Below are positions 39,618 through 50,100 of a stretch of DNA of 64,000 bases, piece by piece (the stretch's first letter is position 1; each line of letters begins with the position of its first letter). Source of the stretch: Hydra vulgaris (Eukaryota > Cnidaria > Hydrozoa > Anthoathecata > Hydridae); contig NC_088931.1 of assembly GCF_038396675.1 (NCBI RefSeq), positions 70,698,501 to 70,762,500 of the forward strand, read 5' to 3'. The translations under genes were made by a program, and so were the position numbers. Below the pieces are notes generated by a model. That model was given only the letters and a program-made list of their open reading frames with translations. It did not search any database and was not told the origin of the DNA.

Positions 39618-40540
39618 ATCATGGTATATGATGATGTACTTTACGTTTTTCATCTCTTCAAATAACTTTTTTAGACCAATCAATATCGAAAGTTTTCTGC
39701 GAGTGGTTTCTATAGATGCAGGGGTTTCGCGATAAACCTAAATTTGAATTATAAGAAAACAAAGCGTATGAATCATAGGTCTATATACCTCCTATATACA
39801 TCTTAACAGTATCTAATGTGTCTTGAGATAAAACTCTCAAATGATAACTTAATATCAAATTGATATTTGCAGAAAAAATATTACCGAAAATGGACACAAC
39901 AATTATAATTATACTTCTGTATAAAAATTTATTATTAAAAAACTAAAAATCCATAGGTAAAATAATTTTTTAAACTTAAAATTTTGCAAAAAGCCAACAT
40001 TAAATAATCTTCAAAAATAATTTAAAGAAATTATAAAAAATAAGTCATCTTAATAAAATAAAAGGCTAATTCTTTTTAGAACACGCTGCTATGAAAAGTA
40101 TTTTAAGTTGGCTTGTAGTTGGAGGTCTTTTTAACCTCGTTGCAGGAAGGTAAATCGTCAGTAGAGCCTGCCAATACCTAAAAAGCAAAAAAGAATTACT
40201 ACTGTCCTATCAATCTATCACACATGTTCTATTTTCATTCAGTTTGTAAACTCTTTTTCACAAATCTACACACTGTAATTTGCATGGCTTGTTTAACAGC
40301 CTAGCTTTAGATATGTTGTGGATTACTAACTTTAAGGTGGTAAGCGGGTAAAAAAACATGAAAAATTAGGATTTTTTTTAACTGTTTTGTATTCAATATT
40401 TATCATAGATTTCAAAAATATATATTGTCATTGTGTTTTTTTTATTTTTTGTTTAAAAAAACAAGGTTTTTTTAGGGTATGGTTAAAATTTTGATTTAAA
40501 AATTTTTTAAATATTTTCTTCATCTATTGAAAAATATAAT
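39618..40540. other. Gene-free AT-rich DNA
   Basis: One 70-bp open, AG/GT-flanked stretch at about 40080-40150 reads HAAMKSILSWLVVGGLFNLV. It could be an orphan exon but has no partner, and I do not call it. Confidence 0.35.
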
Positions 40541-40542
40541 AT

Positions 40543-41245
40543 TCGGTACTCCCATTACATTGGCGATGGCGATACTGAATCCTTTAAAAAAGTTAAAGAA
40601 TCAAAGCCATATGGTGAAGATTTGGAACCTATAAAATCTGAATGTGTTGGCCATGTTCAAAAGAGACTTGGCACACGGCTCCGCAAACTTCGTGTTAGCA
40701 TGGAGTTCCTGGAGTTCGTCACCAGTTTTGTCCCCGCTACTAATGATAGTTGGTGTAACCCGCACTAATGATAGTTGGTGTATTTACTGGAAAAATATCA
40801 AGCGGTACAAACCATCAGTTAATTTACCAATTGCAGTGAAAACTGCAATCTATCCAATTTTTAAGGATTTACGTAGTGATGATCTTTTGAGTCGCTGTTT
40901 AGATGGATCCACTCAAAACCCAAATGAGACTCTGAATCAAATTGTGTGGAAAAGATGTCCAAAAGATACTTTTGTTTCAAAAACCACTGTAAAAATTGAA
41001 GTTGTATCTACAATAATAAGTTTTAATGATGGTATATCTGGACTTGTACAACTTTTTAATTAAAATGAAATTGTCTTTTGGAACAAAAACAATTATAGGT
41101 TCAATCAAATAAGACACACTTCAAAATATAAATAAAAAATCAACCAAAAAGAGTATGGATATAAGAAAATTGATTAGAGCAAAGAGAAAAGGATATTTGG
41201 ACAAAGAAAAAGAACTAGAAGAAGAGGATTCATACCAACTTTTTT
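40543..41245 (+). pseudogene. Mutator-like transposase-derived fragment
   Basis: The plus strand reads YIGDGDTESFKKVKESKPYG, then SECVGHVQKRLGTRLRKL. After a frame break come DSWCIYWKNIKRYKP, PIFKDLRSDDLLSRCLDGST and QNPNETLNQIVWKRCPKD, and then KLSFGTKTIIG and a basic acidic-mixed tail to about 41245. The order (GDGD..., GHVQKR, CLxGxTQNPNE, W..CPK) is that of Mutator-like transposase-domain proteins repeated in cnidarian and arthropod genomes. An ACTAATGATAGTTGGTGTA sentence is duplicated in tandem at 40738-40780 and contributes to the frame break. No TIRs were found. Confidence 0.65.
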
Positions 41246-43674
41246 TGAGATTTTTTTTTTTATGTAATGTTTTCTTGGTTTTTTTAAATCTTGTTGTAGG
41301 TTAACGAAAACATAGATTTTGGAAGATCTATTTGAGCTTTCATCTTGAAATTTTCAACTCTTGTTTAAATTATAGAGCACTAGTGCCTAAAGCAGAATAA
41401 ACCTATATACTCAAGTACTTAATGAGAAACCAGTCACTGAGCATTGAACTGTTTATCTAAAAAATTCATAATTAAAAGAATCTTCGCCATTTTGAAACGG
41501 TTGATTAATTTTTAAAAATTTTGCTTTAAGCACTAGATAATTATGTATTATTTTACAGTAGCAAATTTCATACTGATACTAGTTATAGATCTCTTAATAC
41601 CCATGTTTTGCTTTTTAGCTTATTTTTAAAATTTTTGCTGACTCATCAAAAAATAATTAATTTTTTGAAGATTTTTTTGTAATATTTATTTTTATGATGA
41701 CTGTTGTGTGTGTTAATTTCAGTCATCTTATTAATATTTTTATAACAGGTAATATTTATCAAAACTAATAGAAACAAATTATTTTTATATTTTGAATATG
41801 CTATCTTTTTTATAAAGGTTATATTAAAATATCTTGAAATTATATAAAAAAATCCAAGTCTAAAAAAAATATTAACTATTATGAATAAAAATAATTTCTA
41901 AAATCTAGATTTAATCAAAATGCAAAAGTATTTTCAGAAATGAACCTAAAAAATTTGTTGTTTGTAAATTTTATTTTATTTGTCAGCGCAATTTTTTTAA
42001 TAAAAAGGCTATACAACTGAATAGCTTTGCAAACCACAATGCTTGCAGTACCAATTTTGCAAGTCATTGCAATTGTGATATCTATTTTGAAATTCACAAT
42101 ACTTGTTTGGATCATGGCTTTACTTAGATACTATTAACCCAAACATCAAGGTTTATAATAATCTGATACCCTGTATCAGATATAACCTGATACAAGGTAT
42201 ATCTGATACTATGAATCAGATGTTAATCAACATTAAAAAACAAACTGCAAAATGCTTTTGTTTTTGAACACGCAACATTTAAATGGATTTTAATGAATAT
42301 AAATGAGATAAATACAGTTTTTTAAGATATACAACAACATATGTATGAAAAATTATTAATTGAAAACATTAAAATCTGTAAAAATAGAAAATTCTGTTAA
42401 CATATCAGTTCATTACCAATATAATGTAACATCGTTCAAACAGTCAGTTTAAATATATAGAAAAAAACACAAAACAAAATTGTAAAAGTAAAAATATTAA
42501 TCAATATAAACAATTATGAAGATCTAATAATAAAAAGATAAAACTTCGAACTTCAAAAATTTTCAAGCAGTTTTTTTTCCCACCAAGCCTGCATATCTCA
42601 GCGAAGTAAAGTGAAAAGTAATCTTTAGTGTGTTTAAATATCCTAAAAACACGATAAAGTAGAATAAACATAAAATTACTTTATAAAATGATCTGATTGC
42701 AATTCTCGGTTAAACATGAACAACACTGATGTATAGCTAGTTACACGATGCAAGTTAAGATATTTGTAAACATTTTTTCATACTATTTTAAATATCTACA
42801 AAAAATATTTTAATGCAAGTATCAATTTCAAATGTAAAACCATGTGCATTGAAGAGCTAGCATAGTGGTTTATTGAGCATCTTTTTGTAGACTTATTTAT
42901 CATGATTTAAATAATACGAAGAATGTGTAAAAATACATAAATTCTTCCATGAACAAAAAGTATAACTTATATTTTAACATATTGAAACATTCACTTTTTG
43001 ACCAATTAAGCCATAAGCCTTCATTACTTAACAGCATATTTTAGTGTAGACTGAACCAAACGTAAAATTATTCCAGTCTACACGACCTTTGCAAAGAAGA
43101 CAAGCCTCTTTGCAAAGGGTAGTAACTGCAATATCTGATAATGAATGTGTTAATATGGTAGTAAAGGCAAGCACTCTTTTGGATGTAAAGCATGTAAAAA
43201 TAAAAAGGGTTTACTTTAATATGTGTTATGGAAAATTGATCACCACTTTCAAATAAATCATGAAAAATCCTCTAATGCTATGAAGCCATCTGTTAGTTAT
43301 TAGGCGCAATCTAATTTATAAAAAAATTCTTGAAGGCAGTGATACTTCATTTTTAACAAAGTTGTCATATCAGAACTTTACTTAAAACATAACACAACAC
43401 CAATTAAGCTCGAATGTATTGAACATAAGCAGAAATGCTAAGGAACACGATTACGCAACCTCGTTATATATTACAAAAGCGTAAAACACTCAAGCCTAAA
43501 CAATCTTTACGCTATGAAAAAAGCCGTATGTGTCCAATATTGTTTCATTTTAGAAATACGAATGATCGTCACAAATTTTGCCAATGAGATACTAAAAATT
43601 ACAAGTACCAAAAGTACAGGTACTGGTATTAAGTCCAGAATGATAACAAACATTGCAACAAAACCTCTTTTTGC
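41246..43674. other. Gene-free AT-rich DNA
   Basis: No supported gene. A small imperfect hairpin (CCTTTGCAAAGAAG ... CTCTTTGCAAAGG) is at 43087-43120, and a GATAC/GTATC-rich patch at 42160-42220. A 66-codon minus-strand frame at 41915-42115 has no motif. Confidence 0.4.
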
Positions 43675-43862
43675 AATGGCCTTAGCGCAATGGTTAGAGC
43701 GCTTGTTTTATAAGCAAGAGATCCAGGGTTTGAAGCAAGCCCTTGGCATGTAGCACCATTGGTGAGGAAAGAGGTGTGAACTTTCTAGTTAAATGCTCTT
43801 CTGCGGTGCTCTGTGACAAGACCGTTAGGTTTTCTTGGGGTACCTAAAACAAAATTAAAAAA
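43675..43862 (+). mobile_element. tRNA-derived SINE
   Basis: The head at 43676-43745 has a tRNA-like A box (TTAGCGCAATGGTTAGAGCG), D arm GCGC...GCGC, anticodon arm CTTGT-TTTATAA-GCAAG (loop anticodon TAT, Ile-like) and a damaged B box (GGGTTTGAAGC instead of GGTTCGANNC). A body of about 100 bp follows (GCGGTGCTCTGTGACAAGAC, GGTTTTCTTGGGGTACC) and then an A-rich tail near 43845-43862. The layout is that of a Pol III SINE. The damaged B box suggests this copy is inactive. Confidence 0.7.
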
Positions 43863-44937
43863 AAAATTACTGAAGATTTGCTAAATAAATGCTAAATAGC
43901 GCAAATGAAGCCCTAAATGGACTTATATAGCCAAGGATACCAAAAAATGTATTTTTCAGTAAAATACCATAGAAACAAGGTATTATCCTGTTATTATTCA
44001 TTTCAATAATGGAGACAAAGAATTATTAAAGGTTTTAAAACACTGGTTTAAAAGGGAAAATTTCAAAAGCTGCTTTTGCAATAAATTTAGATGATTCGCG
44101 CATTAGGCGAATGAAGAAGAACTCTACAAATCCAGAGAAGATGAGTAGAAAAGAAATGAGCGAAAATAAAAAAATTGATAACAAATGGTAAGAAAAAGAA
44201 ATAGTAGATTTATATCAAACTGTTGCATACAGACTAGAGAACTTATTTTTTATTATTTTATTTTTGCTTTGCATTATTCTCTATTTTTTGGATAATTGCT
44301 CAAACTCAAAACACGATAACTCGAGCATGAGCCTCGAGTTATCATGTTTTGATAATTGAAATTTTGACGTTCTGTTTAGATTGATTTAATACTTCGGACG
44401 ACATTTTACATAAAACACTGAATATCTGATGAAAGTTTGGTTAAAGTACAAATTTGAATAAGAATTTTTTTGAAAAGTAGCAGCAGTTTCGCAAAAACTG
44501 CAATAAATCTTTGAGTAAAAAAATTTATCCATTCGATCATCCAAAACATATTTACCGTTTATTTTGAAAGTAGCAAAGTCACATTTTCAAAAAAATCAAG
44601 TTATTGATAACAATGACTACAATGTAACGGTGTCTCTTCATTTGTGAAAAAATTTAAATCAATTGTGTTGAAAATTGAGATATTTTGGAAGTAAGTTTTG
44701 CTATTTAACGGTATATGTTAAAACATAAACCTTTAAAAATCTCTCTTTAAAAACAGAGTGACTTATGCCACCTTCAAATTAAACGGCTCATATCATGTTA
44801 TACATATATACAATGAGATTTGGCCTTAATTTGGCCTTCATTTTATTAAATTATGTTTTGATAATACAGTTTTAATGATCAACATTTACTTTTCCCGCTA
44901 ATATAGATTTCCGGTTTAAAATTTCAAATGGATATTA
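43863..44937. other. Gene-free AT-rich DNA
   Basis: No gene. It holds the 19-bp-arm hairpin at 44307-44351 and a GTGACTTATGCCACC / GGCTCATAT segment near 44758-44800 that resembles one end of the MITE at 48534. Confidence 0.4.
44307..44351. repeat. 19-bp inverted repeat (one mismatch)
   Basis: CAAAACACGATAACTCGAG at 44307-44325 and its complement at 44333-44351 differ at one base, with a 7-nt loop. Confidence 0.75.
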
Positions 44938-46226
44938 TTAGGTAACCAAAAAAGTTCGTGCGGTTTTTGGTAATTGAATTGTTTTTAGCATTTTTTACAA
45001 TACCCACATCGCACAAGGCAAGTAGCTTTGTTGCGAAATAGAACGCGAGTGTCACGCGCAGTTGCTGCATATATAGTGTAGGCTTGTAACGAGCTTACAG
45101 GAAAGGTTTTGTGTAAAGAAAGGATGGCAACCCAACCAACGATTATTCGATCTTGCTTACTTTACGAGTTCAAACTTGGAAGGAATGCAACACAAGCGGC
45201 CAAAAACATCTGCACAGCATTTAGAGAAGGTACAGTAAGTGAACGCACAGCACAGAAGTGGTTTCAGCGATTCTCTTCGGGAGATGAGTCCATTGAAGAC
45301 CTGCCGCGTTCTGGACGCCCATTGTTGGTTGATGAGGATGAACTGAAGGACGCTGTCGAGTCTGACTCCAGCCAAACTTGCCAAGAACTTGCAGTGAGGT
45401 TTGCTGTGAGTGTTGAAACCATCCGCCTGCATCTGCATGCGATTAGGAAAGCGTGGAAGCTGAGTCGGTGGGTTCCGCACAAATTGTCGATCGACAACAA
45501 GAAGCAACGGCTTACGATCTGCACATCACTCTCATCACGCCACAATGTTGAGCCTTTTCTTGATCGTTTATTGACATGCGACGAAAAATGGATTGTGTAC
45601 AACAATACTAAGCGTTGCTATCATTGGTTGTCCCCCGATGACCCCATCCCAAAGACACCCAAGCCCAATATCCACGAGCGGAAGGTTTTGCTCTGCATTT
45701 GGTGGACTACAGCTGGTGAGGTGCATTACGAGCTGCTCCCAACAGGCCAAACCATTACTGGGCTGGTCTACTCAGCACAGCTGCAACGAGTTCACGACCT
45801 GTTGCTTGTAAAGCAGCCTGCACTGGTGCACAGGAGAGGAGTTCTGCTTCTCCACGACAACGCGAGACCGTACACCGCTCGCGTGACTCAGGACAAGCTC
45901 CAAAGCCTTGGTTGGGAGAGTTTGCCTCATCCACCATACTCGCCAGACCTCTCCCCTACTGATTTCCATTTTTTCCTTTCCCTGGGAAATCATTTAAAAG
46001 GACAACAGTTCCGAGACCAGGACGCGGTTGAAATGGAGTTGAAAGCTTTTATAGACTCAAAGGACCGAGAATTTTTTAGAAGTGGAATAAATAAGCTTGT
46101 TTTACGTTGGGAAAAGGTTTTAGATGCTAATGGTGACTATTTTAATGAATAAATGTACTTACTTTTGTCGTTTTGTGTGTTTTTATTATATACGAAAAAA
46201 CCGCACGAACTTTTTTGGTTACCTGA
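44938..46226 (+). mobile_element. Complete mariner transposon (1,289 bp)
   Basis: TIR tips TTAGGTAACCAAAAAAGTTC (left) and TCAGGTAACCAAAAAAGTTC (right, reversed) continue to GTGCGGTTTTT, with 1 mismatch in 31. TA flanks both sides. The length is typical of mariner. The internal sequence is visibly richer in G+C than the surrounding DNA. The single transposase frame is intact. Confidence 0.95.
45109..46152 (+). CDS. Mariner transposase, intact
   Basis: This enzyme is a cut-and-paste DDD transposase that binds the TIRs and inserts at TA dinucleotides. The frame opens at 45109. The Met at 45124 (MATQPTIIRS) is the likelier start, giving 342 residues. The N-terminal HTH region (NATQAAKNICTAF, TAQKWFQRFSSGDESIEDLP, SGRPLLVD) is followed by WVPHKLS and the catalytic motifs TCDEKWIVYNN, LLHDNARPYTA and YSPDLSPTDFHFF. 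Counting from the D of HDNAR to the D of SPTD gives 34 intervening residues, so this is D,D34D, the mariner signature. No stop or frameshift is present. With near-identical TIRs this copy looks recently inserted and could be active. Confidence 0.95.
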   Translation: MCKERMATQPTIIRSCLLYEFKLGRNATQAAKNICTAFREGTVSERTAQKWFQRFSSGDESIEDLPRSGRPLLVDEDELKDAVESDSSQTCQELAVRFAVSVETIRLHLHAIRKAWKLSRWVPHKLSIDNKKQRLTICTSLSSRHNVEPFLDRLLTCDEKWIVYNNTKRCYHWLSPDDPIPKTPKPNIHERKVLLCIWWTTAGEVHYELLPTGQTITGLVYSAQLQRVHDLLLVKQPALVHRRGVLLLHDNARPYTARVTQDKLQSLGWESLPHPPYSPDLSPTDFHFFLSLGNHLKGQQFRDQDAVEMELKAFIDSKDREFFRSGINKLVLRWEKVLDANGDYFNE

Positions 46227-47156
46227 TACTTTATTTAATGCGTTTGACAGTTTTAATCAACCAAAAAGAACTACAACGGCTCGTTAGAAAAAAACAAAAA
46301 AAAAACTTCGGCAAGTTTTTGCAAGAAGTATATGAGTTAGAAAAAAAAAAAATTAAAAATTGTCTTATATTCGAAAGTCTTGAGCTTCAATTCAAAAAGT
46401 TTACTTCCAGTGTGCTAGAGTAAGGGTGTATTGAAACGCGTTAGGTGAATATTTAGTAATTTGTATTCTGAAATCTACTAATCCATCATTCATACTCATT
46501 TACTCCATTTTTGACTACGCCTTTCTACGGGAAAGTACTCAAGCAAACTACTGACTACGTTGATGTCTCTTGGCGGGGGAGTATTTTAAAAAAGTGAACA
46601 AATTTCTCACCTAGATCATTCCTTATAAAGAGTTGTTCTTATTTAAGAAAAAGCCTCACGGTATTTTTTTTTGTTTTTTCTGAGATTTTCGGCTAGGAGG
46701 TTTCTAGGTTTTAGGAGGAAAACGATTCTTTATCATACGTATTCTTTTTTTAAATTAATAATAAGTCATTTATTTTATAAATGAATTTGGACATTAACAG
46801 TTGCATACAACAAAAAATAAAAATATATAAATATACGGTTACTGAGTATATTATTTATAATAAAATGTTGACATTTGCTTTTTTAAGCAAAAATCATTTT
46901 GCGTTTGTTAACAATTTTTTTTCAATTACTGTATAACTAATTTTAACAAAAAAAAAACTTTAACACTATTTTGAATATGCATAAAACCAGCTTTTCTTTT
47001 GATGTAAATAATATGCAGAACATGATAACGAAGATAAACACAGCATAGTAGTTTTCCCAAGCTTAATTCAAATAAAAAAGTTGATTAAAAACACAAAATA
47101 CTTATATTAAATATCAAAATAATAAACCAAAATAAGTTATACTTTTTTTGATGAAG
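46227..47156. other. AT-rich DNA downstream of ARMC1
   Basis: No supported gene. A small plus-strand frame extending past the mariner end (to 46423) is lysine-rich and has no motif. Confidence 0.4.
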
Positions 47157-50100
47157 TTACCAATAAAGTGTATTGCTTATAAAGCTTTTTACACCTCCAA
47201 ACCAGCCGGAGCTTCCACTATCTTTATCTCCTGGGCGAGCAACAGCCTGTGAACAGACAAGGATAACTTAAATTAAAAGTAACTACGATCTATAAATATT
47301 TAAATTTTAATATATAACACGTACTGTTTTAGAGGTTTCAACAGGATCTTCCTCTGGTAAATAATCTGGAAAATCTTCTTCAATATCTAGTTTTGCTTTC
47401 TCTTCGTCCGGAATATCAACTTTGCGGCCACACAACAATAAAACCTTGAAGTATCAAAATATTATTTAGTTTCAAAAACATAACTGCTGATTGAATAGAA
47501 GTTAGGTTTTATCACTTTTTTTTTTTTTTTGAAAGTGCAGAAGTCACAAATAAAGAAAAATCATGTTTTGGGGCCATATTCGAGATGATAAATCAATTTC
47601 AGTAATCTAGGGTCGTCGTCTCCGTAATGCATAACAAAGCAATAAAAAATTTATTAAAGCTTTTTTTATGCGACAAAATGTTTAAAATTTAAACTAAATT
47701 TAAAATATTTTAAAATCTAAACTAAATTAAACATTTTTTAAATTATTAAAAAAAAAAAAACGTTTCAAAAAATTTATTAATAAAGTAAAAATGAAATTTT
47801 TGACTAATGCTCTATTAAATGAGAACAGGGTGATAGAGACGCCAAAGCCAAAAGATGTGACTCAACATTACTTTTTACTACCTTTTTAATGACCTATTTA
47901 TACCCTATAGTTGTTATAAACAGGAATGTGTTAATATACCTGATAGCTGTTATACACATGAATGTGAAATATAAGTAACGTTGTAAGTATTTTAAAAAAT
48001 TTTTTAAAATCTTCAAGTTTTAATTACACTTTGAAAAATTCAATTAACATAAAACTTATACGATAACATGTCATAAAAATTATACAACTTATACTATGAA
48101 TTTATTGATTTTAAGTTTTAAAATTTAGCATTCCAACTTTTTGACAGAAGCAAAAATAATGTAAAAGCTATTAACTAATTATATATTTTTTTAATTATAA
48201 TTATATTATAATTAAGATTATATGAAAAAAAAAAAATTATAATATATATTATATTATAATTAAGATTATATGAAAACTAAAATATATTATAGTATATATT
48301 ATATTATAATTAAGATTATATGAAAACTAAAATATATTATAGTATATATTATATTATAATTAAGATTATATGAAAAATAAAATATGTATTTTAAGTTGAA
48401 AAATATTGACAAAAATAACTAATTGCCTATACAATAACCAAAGCTGTTCCAAAATCATTTATCCACTTCTCAAAAAGTGTTTAAAAGCGAAATACTTCAC
48501 AATGTTATTTCTATTAAAAAACTAATAAACATCATATGAGCCCCTGAAATGCATAGTGGTATAAGTCACTCATATCTAGTTTTGAGATACAGAGGCATTT
48601 AGTAGACATCATATCATAAATCATCAAACTGTTTTAGAGGAAGTAAAAAAAAATAGCATCATTATCGATATCATTAGACTTATACCACTCTGCCATGTAA
48701 TAGAATAAACAAAATGCTAACCATTGGTGGCAATAACTCAAAATATTGAAAAAAGTGACTTATACCATCTTATGACTTATGCATCTCATGGGCTCATATA
48801 TACCTGATATAATACTGACAAAAAGTCAGTCTCAGAAAAAAGATTCTAATACCAAACAATAATGAAAAAGAAAAGGTCTTTCAACTAATAAATCTACGTT
48901 TCCATGCACTACACCTTTTCAAGATGTAATAGAGAACTTGAAAGTTGTAATTAAGGAAAGCAAGATGTAATAGAGAAGATGAAAGCTGTAATTAAGAAAC
49001 GTCAGATGAAAAAGGCATTTGAGGTTTAAAGCGTGTACAACAAATAAATGTGAAAGTAACAAACAACTAAAAAAAGTACTCCTCAATTTTTATTTCGAAC
49101 CAAGTAATAATTTTAATACAATAATATAAGATCAAACACTAAAAAATAAAATTAATTATTCCTGTGGGAATCTAATAAAATTTTGAGCTTTTGCTTTAGT
49201 GGTACCCATAAGCATGAGCACAGAATAAGAAACAAAATTATTTGATGCTTTTTTAAATGATATTTTAATATCTTTAATGTTTCTGCAAAGCTTTTTTTTT
49301 TTTTTTTTTTTTTTATTTTAATAATAGCCCAGTACTTTTCAATAACTCTCAATTCTGGGCAGTTTGGAGGATTTTCTGTTTTAGGCACAAATTTCACATT
49401 ATTCTTTTTATACCATTCCATAGCTAGTTTACAATAATGAATTGAAGCTAAATCAGGCCAGAACACAGGTCTGTTATTGTGTGATTTAATGAGAGGTAAA
49501 AGGCATTTTTGTAAACATTCTTTAACATATATTTGACCAGAAAGTGTGGACTGAGAAATATAAGGTGCTGATTTTTTGCCACAACTGCAAATAGCTTGCC
49601 AAATCAAAGCTTTTTTAGCGAAATGGTCATGTTTTGTGTATTCAAACTTCTTATATGCTTTTCCTCTATATTTGGCAATATAATAAACACCGCTAGGAAT
49701 TTGTTGATGATCGTACTTGATACAAGTTTCATCGTCTTCAATAATACAGAAAATTTTAGAAATAAAATTGTCATACAACTTTCTGCCGCGGGTTTTTGCA
49801 CCTTTTTGTTGAGTTTCAGAACGGTTGGGCACTTTTAGTGCTTTAAAAGAATGAAAACCATGTTTGTTTCTAACTTTTGCAACAAAACTATGAGAAAATC
49901 CATATATTTTTGTGCATTCCCTTAGTGAAAGGCTTGGGTTATTCTTAAAACTGTTAACCAGTTTTCTAACTAGTTTTATATCTTTCACCATCAGATTTGT
50001 GTTTGATCGATTTTGTTCGAGAAAAACGTTGAAAAACACTACTAACGGTGTATGGATGTTTTTGCAATAATTTTGCTATCGAATTGTAGCTACTATTAGG

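Noticed and set aside
40080-40150. Possible exon (HAAMKSILSWLVVGGLFNLV) with AG and GT borders
   Set aside because: Only about 70 bp, no partner exon and no family recognised. Chance AG/GT pairs are common.
41915-42115. 66-residue minus-strand frame
   Set aside because: Low-complexity Ile/Lys composition, with no motif or context.
43676-43747. Functional tRNA gene
   Set aside because: The B box is damaged (GGGTTTGAAGC) and the T arm does not pair properly. The following body and A-rich tail fit a SINE.
45157-45993. Several minus- and plus-strand frames over the mariner transposase
   Set aside because: Shadows of the intact mariner frame, favoured by its higher G+C content.
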